This document shows, one piece after another, positions 1 to 5,228 of a stretch of DNA of 13,506 nucleotides. Each line of letters begins with the position of its first letter. Position 1 is the stretch's first letter. This DNA is from an uncultured Prevotellaceae bacterium (GTDB lineage Bacteria > Bacteroidota > Bacteroidia > Bacteroidales > Bacteroidaceae): the NCBI GenBank assembly GCA_937891085.1, contig CALAEY010000093.1, forward strand, positions 1 to 13,506. Reading direction: 5' to 3'. Under the pieces are notes generated by a model. The model searched no databases. It was not told the origin of the DNA and saw only the letters and a program-made list of their open reading frames with translations. The position numbers were made by a program, and so were the translations under genes.

Positions 1-198
1 TCTCCCATTTTTAGTTACTTCTGCGGAGATTTCTTTTCGGTTTTATAGAGGAAAGGTACAAACAACCGTCCAGCTGGCCATAAAACAGCGGGAAATGTCA
101 TCCTGCAATTTGAGCTATTGAGTACCTACTACTCAAAATTATCCTGCAAAATGAGCTATACGCCATACTTTTCCCAACTCTAAGTGAATTGGAATCGA
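1..198. other. Gene-free left edge of window, downstream of hepT
   Basis: No open frame here looks like a gene. The stretch is AT-rich and contains the 19-base repeat pair described separately (100-159). A weak TCTCC (1-5) / GGAGA (25-29) inverted pair at the very edge could be part of a terminator cut by the window boundary, but it is too short to call. What lies to the left is not visible. Confidence 0.5.
100..159. repeat. 19-base direct repeat pair enclosing a 7-base inverted repeat
   Basis: Copy 1 at 100-118 is ATCCTGCAATTTGAGCTAT and copy 2 at 141-159 is ATCCTGCAAAATGAGCTAT; they differ only at two central bases and start 41 bases apart. Between them lies a perfect inverted repeat, TTGAGTA (118-124), loop CCTAC, TACTCAA (130-136). 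No T-run follows the hairpin on either strand, so it does not look like an intrinsic terminator. The repeats lie 40-99 bases past the hepT stop codon. They could be operator half-sites for a gene to the left, or the footprint of a mobile element. Function unknown. Confidence 0.7.
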
Positions 199-546
199 TC
201 AGTCTTTTTGAGGTGCCAACATCTTTTCCACATCAACCTTTAGCGCGGGAATATGTATAATTACCAATCCCCATAGAAACTCAGTAGTTACGCTATCGTA
301 ACCATGAATCACACGATTTCTGGTGTTTATAATTGCTTTTGCATTTGGAAGCTGAAAATTAGAGTCAATCTTTAAGATACGATTAATAGCTTCACCCATA
401 ATCTCAACATTACGCTCCACAGCTCTTTGAAGAAGCCTGCTATTGTAAAATTCCTCATAGATTTTCGGCTTACCTTCGAAAAATTCTTCTACTTCATTTG
501 CCGCATTCAATACATCATATAGATGCTTTTCAATTGTTTCGTCCAT
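199..546 (-). CDS. hepT: HepT-like HEPN ribonuclease toxin (DUF86 family)
   Basis: A 115-residue, probably all-helical protein of the HepT/DUF86 family, the HEPN-fold RNase half of a type VII (HepT-MntA) toxin-antitoxin pair. The diagnostic RX4HXY motif is present as RNRVIHGY at residues 76-83 (R76, H81, Y83). In characterised members Arg and His form the RNase site, and the Tyr is AMPylated by the partner nucleotidyltransferase, which silences the toxin. The ATG at 546 is preferred: it gives the usual family N-terminus (MDETIEKHLYDVLNAANEVE). An in-frame TTG at 570 would add eight residues. With the ATG start the gene overlaps the 3' end of mntA by 17 bases, so the two are co-transcribed and probably translationally coupled. 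Hand-counted base composition (30% G+C at 481-540) is far below that of the housekeeping genes nearby, suggesting transfer. All motif residues are intact, so the toxin looks functional. Confidence 0.87.
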   Translation of the reverse strand: MDETIEKHLYDVLNAANEVEEFFEGKPKIYEEFYNSRLLQRAVERNVEIMGEAINRILKIDSNFQLPNAKAIINTRNRVIHGYDSVTTEFLWGLVIIHIPALKVDVEKMLAPQKD

Positions 547-838
547 AAACTTGTTGTTTTGTTCGGTCAATATTTCGTCTTAATACAGGGTTCTTGATGG
601 CCTTGTCTTCCAGTAGATCGATCTTTCGGCCTAAAAGATTTTGTAAAGAGTCCTTAAAATCAAAATAGTTGTTGACGTATTTAGAAAGTTCTATGTCCTT
701 GAAATCCACCAAGAGATCAATATCACTTTCATCATTGAATCTGTCTGTTAGAATAGACCCAAACACAAAAAGATTATTGACCTTATGCTTTTTACATAGG
801 TCGTTTATTTGCAGGATATTGTGGTCTAACAGTGTCAT
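530..838 (-). CDS. mntA: MntA-like minimal nucleotidyltransferase antitoxin
   Basis: A 102-residue minimal nucleotidyltransferase (MNT, pol-beta fold), the expected antitoxin for the HEPN protein encoded just downstream. The signature GSx10DxD is complete: G27-S28, ten residues, D39-I-D41, followed by LLVDF; a third acidic residue is likely D74 in KIDLLED. In studied HepT-MntA pairs this enzyme transfers AMP from ATP to a tyrosine of HepT and blocks its RNase activity. The ATG at 838 is the first in frame and lies about 25 bases from the predicted start of transcription from the promoter at 869-900. The 3' end overlaps hepT, so antitoxin is made first from one message. Base composition is low (22 G+C of 60 at 781-840), as in hepT. 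A simple orphan MNT is an alternative but unlikely, given the adjacent HepT with its target motif. Confidence 0.88.
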   Translation of the reverse strand: MTLLDHNILQINDLCKKHKVNNLFVFGSILTDRFNDESDIDLLVDFKDIELSKYVNNYFDFKDSLQNLLGRKIDLLEDKAIKNPVLRRNIDRTKQQVYGRNN

Positions 839-868
839 CTCTTCAAAAAAGTTATTATATCAATACGA

Positions 869-900
869 CAAAAATAGATAATCATTTTGATGAATACAAA
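869..900 (-). promoter_or_regulatory. Promoter of mntA-hepT
   Basis: On the minus strand TTTG (900-897), 20 bases, then TATTTTTG (876-869) matches the Bacteroidetes primary sigma consensus TTTG / TAnnTTTG with ideal spacing. Transcription would start near 862, giving a leader of about 25 bases to the mntA ATG. Confidence 0.7.
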
Positions 901-983
901 ATAAACAGGATTTTTTTGCTTTGCTTGGAATCTTTAATCCTAAGCCAAGCGAGATAAAAGCCTGAGGCTCGTGGGGTAAAATT

Positions 984-1022
984 CAGACAGCACTGCTGAT
1001 TATGCAGACAGCAGTGCTGATT
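984..1022. repeat. 18-base near-identical repeat doublet, also an 11-base inverted repeat
   Basis: CAGACAGCACTGCTGATT (984-1001) is followed three bases later by CAGACAGCAGTGCTGATT (1005-1022), with one mismatch. Because each core is nearly palindromic, the two cores CAGCACTGCTG (988-998) and CAGCAGTGCTG (1009-1019) are also perfect reverse complements and could form an 11-base-pair stem with a 10-base loop. No T-run follows. Function unknown; a dimeric regulator site or a structured RNA are possibilities. Confidence 0.7.
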
Positions 1023-1136
1023 GAAGTTTGCTTCGACTTTAAGGGAGTTTAGTGTGTGATGCTTTCTGTTTTTGGCTGTCGGGGGCAGGGTTTATGTTAG
1101 GGTTATGGCCTACGGAAATCATCCAACTTCGATTTT

Positions 1137-1197
1137 CCTTTCACCAACGGGCAGATTACCAATGTGAATCATCTGGAATCTGCCCGTTGGTGAAAGG
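1137..1197. repeat. Hairpin with 21-base perfect arms, 3' of flavodoxin gene
   Basis: Arms 1137-1157 and 1177-1197 are perfect reverse complements over 21 bases, around a 19-base loop that itself can pair CCA (1159-1161) with TGG (1174-1176). On the minus strand it begins 18 bases past the flavodoxin stop codon, where a terminator would sit, but it is followed by AAAATCG rather than a T-run. It may be a factor-dependent terminator or an RNA-stabilising 3' structure. A remnant of a small inverted-repeat element is also possible. Confidence 0.75.
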
Positions 1198-1215
1198 CGA
1201 AAGGAAAAACGCATA

Positions 1216-2040
1216 TCATCTGTCAACGGCAGTGAAGTAAGGAGCAGCACCGCTGTTCTCCTTAGTCACATAGACATCCATCTTGGCACCGTTGGCCTCG
1301 CCTACGAACTTATAGTCAGTGCCCAGAGAAGTGGTGCGGCTGCCTACGCTCACGGCTGTTGTGCCGTTCATCATAGGATAGGTGGAGATGGCAGCATTGA
1401 AGATCTCAGTCTCCTCGGCTGTTGGGGCCTGCTGAGCAGAATAGTCGGCCAAAGCCTCGTTCTGACCTTCGATGAGGCCCAGAGAAATCAGCACGCGATC
1501 TACGGCTGCTGGCATCTTGTTCATAAGAGAGCTGCGCACGCCCACGCACTCAGGCATCTGAATGCCCTGAACGGCCTGTTTCAGGTCTGTGGCACTCTGC
1601 TTGATACCGCTGCTACCGCTGGTGCAGAAAGGTACTACGGTCTTGCCGTTCAGCACACCGCTGGCCAGCAAGGTCTTGATAGGCTGTGCATAGGTGCCAA
1701 ACCAGAGAGGGTAGCCCAGGAAGATGATGTCATAGTCGGCCAGATTGGCCTTCAGAGACTTCAGCTCTGGCAGCACATTGCCCTCGCGCTCTTCGCCGCT
1801 ACGCTTGATAATCTCGTCATACACAGTAGAATAAGCATTCTCCAGCTCGATGGCCTCCATGTCTGCGCCAGTCTTCTGCTGAATGTATTCAGCCATTTGC
1901 TTTGTGGTGTTGGTGATAGAGAAATAGAGCACCAATACTTTCTTGGCAGCAGGTTCTTCGGCTTGCTGCTCTGCATTTTGCTTTGATGCGCAAGACATCA
2001 TGAACAGTCCTGCCAGCATCATTAAAACTAACTTCTTCAT
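1216..2040 (-). CDS. Lipoprotein flavodoxin-family protein with C-terminal extension
   Basis: A 274-residue predicted lipoprotein with a flavodoxin-like fold. Residues 1-17 are a signal peptide ending in a loose lipobox (MMSC, lipidated C17), followed by a Gln/Glu/Ala-rich linker to about 33. The flavodoxin domain spans about 35-205: VLVLYFSITNTTKQMAE (35-51) is the FMN-phosphate loop, GYPLWFGTYAQPIKTLL (109-125) and PFCTSGSSGIKQS (137-149) are the other FMN-contact loops of flavodoxin-like oxidoreductases. About 55 residues after 220 (PMMNGTTAVSVGS...) form an extension I do not recognise. The frame stays open to 2193, but that would run through the rpsO terminator stem and into rpsO; the ATG at 2040 gives a proper lipoprotein signal (an ATG at 2052 would add only MLKQ). 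Likely an electron carrier or quinone/flavin reductase outside the cytoplasm; partner unknown. It may be transcribed by read-through from rpsO, since I see no clear promoter of its own. Confidence 0.82.
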   Translation of the reverse strand: MKKLVLMMLAGLFMMSCASKQNAEQQAEEPAAKKVLVLYFSITNTTKQMAEYIQQKTGADMEAIELENAYSTVYDEIIKRSGEEREGNVLPELKSLKANLADYDIIFLGYPLWFGTYAQPIKTLLASGVLNGKTVVPFCTSGSSGIKQSATDLKQAVQGIQMPECVGVRSSLMNKMPAAVDRVLISLGLIEGQNEALADYSAQQAPTAEETEIFNAAISTYPMMNGTTAVSVGSRTTSLGTDYKFVGEANGAKMDVYVTKENSGAAPYFTAVDR

Positions 2041-2082
2041 TTGCTTTAACATAATAAGTGTGAATAATGTTTCTTTGAGTAG

Positions 2083-2121
2083 AAGAAGGGGAATCTTCCA
2101 AGCGTGAAGATTCCCCTTCTT
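2083..2121 (-). terminator. rpsO 3' hairpin (16-base-pair perfect stem, no T-run)
   Basis: AAGAAGGGGAATCTTC (2083-2098) and GAAGATTCCCCTTCTT (2106-2121) form a perfect 16-pair stem with a 7-base loop, starting 19 bases after the rpsO stop codon. On the minus strand the stem is followed by CTACTCAAAG, not a T-run, so termination may be partial, with read-through to the flavodoxin gene 42 bases further on. Confidence 0.65.
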
Positions 2122-2140
2122 AAGATTTCGCTTCGCAGTA

Positions 2141-2410
2141 TTATCTGCGCAGACCCAGAGCCTTGACAATGGCACGGTAGCGGTTGATGTCACGCTCCTG
2201 CAGATAACGGAGGAGTGAACGGCGCTTACCTACCAACTTAGTCAGTGAACGAGATGTGGTATAATCTTTCTTATTGAGCTTCAAGTGCTCAGTAAGGTGA
2301 GCAATACGGTATGAAAACAAAGCTATCTGAGCCTCAGGTGAGCCAGTATCAGTGTTAGACTTTCCGTACTTGCTGAAGATTTCTTGCTTTTTAGCAGCGT
2401 CTAAATACAT
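2141..2410 (-). CDS. rpsO: 30S ribosomal protein S15
   Basis: Ribosomal protein S15, 89 residues, the normal full length. It binds 16S rRNA in the central domain and nucleates assembly of the 30S platform. Recognisable family blocks are SNTDTGSPEAQIALFSYRIAHLTEHL (residues 18-43, including the conserved TGSPEAQ), the KDYTTSRSLTKLVGKRRSLLRYL stretch (48-70) and a C-terminal YRAIVKALGLRR. The start is the ATG at 2410, with no competing upstream start. The gene is divergent from bipA and has its own promoter at 2456-2486, giving a leader of about 40 bases; S15 is known in other bacteria to repress its own translation through such leaders, but I cannot see a matching fold here. A strong hairpin follows at 2083-2121. 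Confidence 0.98.
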   Translation of the reverse strand: MYLDAAKKQEIFSKYGKSNTDTGSPEAQIALFSYRIAHLTEHLKLNKKDYTTSRSLTKLVGKRRSLLRYLQERDINRYRAIVKALGLRR

Positions 2411-2455
2411 AATGTTTTTGAATATAAAGTGTAACTAAAATTTGTAATGCGGGTG

Positions 2456-2486
2456 CAAAGATAGACATAATCTCTGAATATGCAAC
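2456..2486 (-). promoter_or_regulatory. rpsO promoter
   Basis: Minus strand: GTTG (2486-2483), 19 bases, TATCTTTG (2463-2456), an exact TAnnTTTG -7 box. Transcription would start near 2450. The box and following bases (CTTTGCACCCG on the minus strand, 2460-2450) are identical to those of the opposing bipA promoter. Confidence 0.7.
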
Positions 2487-2514
2487 ACTTTATGTGCGAT
2501 TTTTTTTATGTACC

Positions 2515-2547
2515 TTTATTATATATGGTGCATTTTTCGTAACTTTG
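2515..2547 (+). promoter_or_regulatory. bipA promoter
   Basis: TTTA (2515-2518), 21 bases, TAACTTTG (2540-2547), an exact TAnnTTTG -7 box. Transcription would start around 2553, leaving a short leader of about 17 bases before the ATG at 2571. Confidence 0.7.
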
Positions 2548-2570
2548 CACCCGATTTTTAGGTATTAGTT

Positions 2571-4379
2571 ATGCAGAATATTAGAAATATTGCCATTATT
2601 GCCCATGTGGACCATGGCAAGACCACGCTCGTAGATAAGATGCTCTTGGCAGGAAACCTGTTCCGCGATAATCAGAGCACAGGTGAGTTAATGCTTGATA
2701 ATAATGAGCTGGAGCGTGAACGAGGAATTACGATTCTTTCTAAGAATGTATCGATCAACTATAAGGGTACGAAAATCAACATCATAGATACTCCGGGACA
2801 CAGCGACTTCGGCGGCGAGGTGGAGCGTGTGCTCAACATGGCCGATGGCTGTCTGCTGCTGGTGGATGCCTTCGAAGGCCCTATGCCTCAGACGCGCTTC
2901 GTGTTGCAGAAGGCGCTCCAGATAGGGCTGAAGCCCATCGTAGTTATAAATAAGGTGGATAAACCCAACTGCCGCCCAGATGAGGTGAACGAGATGGTGT
3001 TCGACCTGATGTTCAGTCTGGATGCCACGGAGGAGCAGCTAGACTATCCGCTGATCTTCGGCTCTGCCAAGAACGGCTGGATGAGTACCGATTGGAAGCA
3101 GCCTACTGATAACATCACACCGCTGCTCGACTGCATCATCGAGAATATCCCAGCACCAGCGCAGTTGGAAGGCACCCCGCAGATGCTGATTACTTCACTG
3201 GACTATTCCAACTATACAGGCCGTATCGCTGTGGGACGTGTACACAGAGGCACTATCCGTGAGGGTATGAACGTGACGCTGGTACATCGCAACGGCACGC
3301 AGACCAAGACGAAGATCAAGGAGCTGCATACCTTCGAGGGCATGGGACATAAGAAGTGTACGGAGGTTTCATCAGGCGACATCTGTGCCATCATCGGCCT
3401 AGATGCCTTCGAGATAGGTGATACCATCTGCGACTTTGAGAATCCTGAGGCTCTGCCTCCTATCACCATCGATGAGCCTACCATGAGCATGCTCTTCACC
3501 ATCAACGATTCACCGTTCTACGGACAGGAGGGTAAGTATGTGACTTCTCGCCACATTCAGGACCGTCTGGACCGTGAGCTCGATAAGAACTTGGCGCTGC
3601 GTGTGACGAAGGGCGAGACGGAGGGCAAGTGGAATGTCTCTGGTCGTGGTGTGCTGCACCTCTCTGTACTGATAGAGACCATGCGTCGTGAGGGCTATGA
3701 GCTGCAGGTGGGTCAGCCCCAGGTAATCTTCAAGGAGATAGATGGGGTGCGCTGCGAACCTATCGAGGAACTGACGGTGAATGTGCCAGAGGAATATAGC
3801 AGTAAGATCATTGATATGGTGACACGTCGTAAGGGCGACTTGCTGCGCATGGACAATGCGGGTGTTCGTGTGAACTTGGAGTTCAGCATCCCTTCTCGTG
3901 GTATCATCGGCCTGCGTACCAATGTGCTGACAGCTTCTGCAGGTGAGGCCATCATGGCACACCGCTTCAAGGAGTATGCACCTTACAAGGGTGAGATAGC
4001 CCGTCGTACGGCTGGCTCTATGATTGCCATGGAGACTGGTACGGCATTTGCCTATGCGCTGGACAAGCTGCAGGATCGTGGTCGCTTCTTCATCAATCCG
4101 CAGGATGAGGTCTATGCTGGTCAGGTGGTAGGTGAGCATGTGCATGAGAAGGACTTGGTGATCAATGTGACCAAGGCCAAGAAGCTGACCAACATGCGTG
4201 CCAGTGGTTCGGAAGAGAAGGTGCGCCTTTCTCCACCACTCCAGTTCTCTCTGGAAGAGGCACTGGAATACATCAAGGTCGATGAGTACGTAGAAGTGAC
4301 GCCAAAGTCGATGCGTATGCGTAAGATTATCCTTGATGAGTTGGAGCGTAAGCGTGCCAATAGGAATAATGAGGAATAA
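2571..4379 (+). CDS. bipA: Ribosome-associated GTPase BipA/TypA
   Basis: A 602-residue translational GTPase of the EF-G/LepA superfamily, close to the usual BipA length of about 600. BipA binds the 70S ribosome and helps 50S assembly and growth under stress or low temperature. All G motifs are visible: G1 AHVDHGKTT (11-19), G2 RGIT (51-54), G3 DTPGH (73-77), G4 NKVD (127-130), G5 SAKN (165-168). Domain II follows from about 200, the EF-G-like domains III and V occupy about 300-480 (SRGIIGLRTNVLTASAGEAIMAHRF is a strong BipA block), and the BipA-specific C-terminal domain (INVTKAKKLTNMRASGSEE, YIKVDEYVEVTPKSMRMRK) ends the protein. The ATG at 2571 lies directly after its promoter. Transcribed alone, with a strong terminator right behind the stop. 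Typical codon use and G+C (37 of 60 at 3601-3660), so a core gene. Confidence 0.98.
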   Translation: MQNIRNIAIIAHVDHGKTTLVDKMLLAGNLFRDNQSTGELMLDNNELERERGITILSKNVSINYKGTKINIIDTPGHSDFGGEVERVLNMADGCLLLVDAFEGPMPQTRFVLQKALQIGLKPIVVINKVDKPNCRPDEVNEMVFDLMFSLDATEEQLDYPLIFGSAKNGWMSTDWKQPTDNITPLLDCIIENIPAPAQLEGTPQMLITSLDYSNYTGRIAVGRVHRGTIREGMNVTLVHRNGTQTKTKIKELHTFEGMGHKKCTEVSSGDICAIIGLDAFEIGDTICDFENPEALPPITIDEPTMSMLFTINDSPFYGQEGKYVTSRHIQDRLDRELDKNLALRVTKGETEGKWNVSGRGVLHLSVLIETMRREGYELQVGQPQVIFKEIDGVRCEPIEELTVNVPEEYSSKIIDMVTRRKGDLLRMDNAGVRVNLEFSIPSRGIIGLRTNVLTASAGEAIMAHRFKEYAPYKGEIARRTAGSMIAMETGTAFAYALDKLQDRGRFFINPQDEVYAGQVVGEHVHEKDLVINVTKAKKLTNMRASGSEEKVRLSPPLQFSLEEALEYIKVDEYVEVTPKSMRMRKIILDELERKRANRNNEE

Positions 4380-4386
4380 AAAAAGG

Positions 4387-4414
4387 AAATCCCCGCCAAA
4401 CGGTGGGGATTTTT
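4387..4414. terminator. Bidirectional intrinsic terminator between bipA and nitroreductase gene
   Basis: AAATCCCCGCC (4387-4397), loop AAAC, GGTGGGGATTT (4402-4412) forms an 11-pair stem with one G-U pair. It is followed by a T-run on the plus strand (4410-4414) and, on the minus strand, by CCTTTTTTT, so it can end both converging transcripts (bipA ends at 4379, the nitroreductase gene at 4422). Confidence 0.9.
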
Positions 4415-4421
4415 ACTTATA

Positions 4422-5084
4422 TCAGTCAACGAATTTCGCTTTGGAAGCATCACGTTGTCCAGCAGATACTTCCTGATCAGGATGGCCAACAGGAATCACG
4501 AGCATTGGCTCATAGTTGTCACTGAATCCTAATGATTTCAACCAAGCTTGTGCATCGGCGTTTCCCCCCTTGATAGAAGCAAGAGAGCCAGCCTGAATGC
4601 AAGCACCCAGATCCATGGCATGGGCAGCTAAGACGATGTTCTCTGCCAAAAGGGCAGCATCAACAGCCGAGAAAGCACCTGGTTGGTCGGACACCTCATT
4701 GGCAATGAAAATCAGAGCAGCCGCATTTCCGAAGGAATTCTTGCCAGGGAAGCGGTCTTGCTGCTGCGGGTTGGCTTTCTTTAAGATGTCGCAGATGGTG
4801 TTGATCTTATCTTGGCTATCTACTATGCACACTTCCCAGTCCTGCTTGTTCATGGCGCTTGGTGCCTGAAGACCTGCGCGTACGATAGTTTGCAGCGTTT
4901 CACGACTTACAGGTTCTGCTGTAAAGCTACGCACGCTGGCACGAGTCATAATATTCTCCAGCACTACAGCAGCTTTGTCCACTGGTGCAGGCTCAGCGGT
5001 TACTGACACAGGAGCTTGATTGCAACTACCAAGGAGCAAAATGCCTGCTCCTAAAAGAAGATTTCTTAAAGTTTTCATATTCAT
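4422..5084 (-). CDS. Lipoprotein nitroreductase-family FMN protein
   Basis: A 220-residue nitroreductase-family protein with an export signal. Residues 1-21 are a lipoprotein signal (MNMKTLRNLLLGAGILLLGSC; lipobox LGSC, C21), and a short Ala/Pro-rich linker leads to the catalytic domain at about 38-205. The FMN-binding RASVRSF (48-54) is the family's RxSxR phosphate-binding motif; APSAMNKQDWEV (74-85) and LGACIQAG (159-166) are conserved, and PVGHPDQ (198-204) near the C-terminus is the usual end block. The family reduces nitro compounds, quinones or flavins with NAD(P)H, but the true substrate is not readable from sequence. Two starts two codons apart (5084, 5078) are equivalent. A -7 box lies at 5116-5123, so it is a single-gene unit, ended by the shared terminator. 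The odd point is extracytoplasmic location of an enzyme type that normally uses cytoplasmic NAD(P)H. Confidence 0.88.
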   Translation of the reverse strand: MNMKTLRNLLLGAGILLLGSCNQAPVSVTAEPAPVDKAAVVLENIMTRASVRSFTAEPVSRETLQTIVRAGLQAPSAMNKQDWEVCIVDSQDKINTICDILKKANPQQQDRFPGKNSFGNAAALIFIANEVSDQPGAFSAVDAALLAENIVLAAHAMDLGACIQAGSLASIKGGNADAQAWLKSLGFSDNYEPMLVIPVGHPDQEVSAGQRDASKAKFVD

Positions 5085-5115
5085 TTGCTTTTAATGGTTT
5101 GTAAACTATTTGTTG

Positions 5116-5123
5116 CAAAGATA
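5116..5123 (-). promoter_or_regulatory. -7 box for the nitroreductase gene
   Basis: TATCTTTG on the minus strand (5123-5116) is an exact TAnnTTTG box, about 32 bases upstream of the start codon. No convincing TTTG is seen at the -33 position. Confidence 0.5.
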
Positions 5124-5160
5124 GTGAATATATAAATAAGGTATGCGTTAAATAGATATA

Positions 5161-5190
5161 AAAAAAGAGCGAGACTCCGAAGAGCCTCGC
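5161..5190 (-). terminator. pckA intrinsic terminator
   Basis: Minus strand: GCGAGGCTC (5190-5182), UUCG tetraloop, GAGTCTCGC (5177-5169), then TCTTTTTT. A nine-pair stem with one G-U pair, a stabilising tetraloop and a T-run, 38 bases past the pckA stop: a textbook intrinsic terminator. Confidence 0.92.
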
Positions 5191-5228
5191 CCAGTTGATT
5201 ATGAAAACATACTGTAAGTTTCCAAAGA

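Larger units (their letters stand above)
839..1215. other. 377-base intergenic region without a gene
   Basis: No convincing coding sequence on either strand; a 62-codon plus-strand frame at 1052-1240 runs through the long hairpin into the antisense of the flavodoxin gene and has no recognisable features. The stretch holds the mntA promoter (869-900), a short GCTTGG/CCAAGC inverted pair near 925-955, the 18-base repeat doublet (984-1022) and the 21-base-arm hairpin (1137-1197). The part from about 1023 to 1136 shows nothing I recognise. A structured small RNA is possible, but no promoter for one is evident. Confidence 0.55.

Noticed and set aside
808..817. ATCCTGCAAA inside mntA (minus strand), matching the start of the 19-base repeats at 100-159.
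   Set aside because: Only ten bases match, in the opposite orientation and within coding sequence; chance is the simpler explanation.
1052..1240. A 62-codon plus-strand frame in the intergenic region.
   Set aside because: It runs across the 21-base hairpin into the antisense of the flavodoxin gene, has no promoter and resembles no protein I know; it is most likely chance.
2041..2193. N-terminal extension of the flavodoxin frame to 2193.
   Set aside because: It would cross the rpsO 3' hairpin and overlap rpsO, and would bury the clear lipoprotein signal that starts at 2040.
3510..4145. Long 211-codon minus-strand frame inside bipA.
   Set aside because: It is antisense to a strongly conserved gene and its residues show no domain; it is a shadow of bipA codon use.
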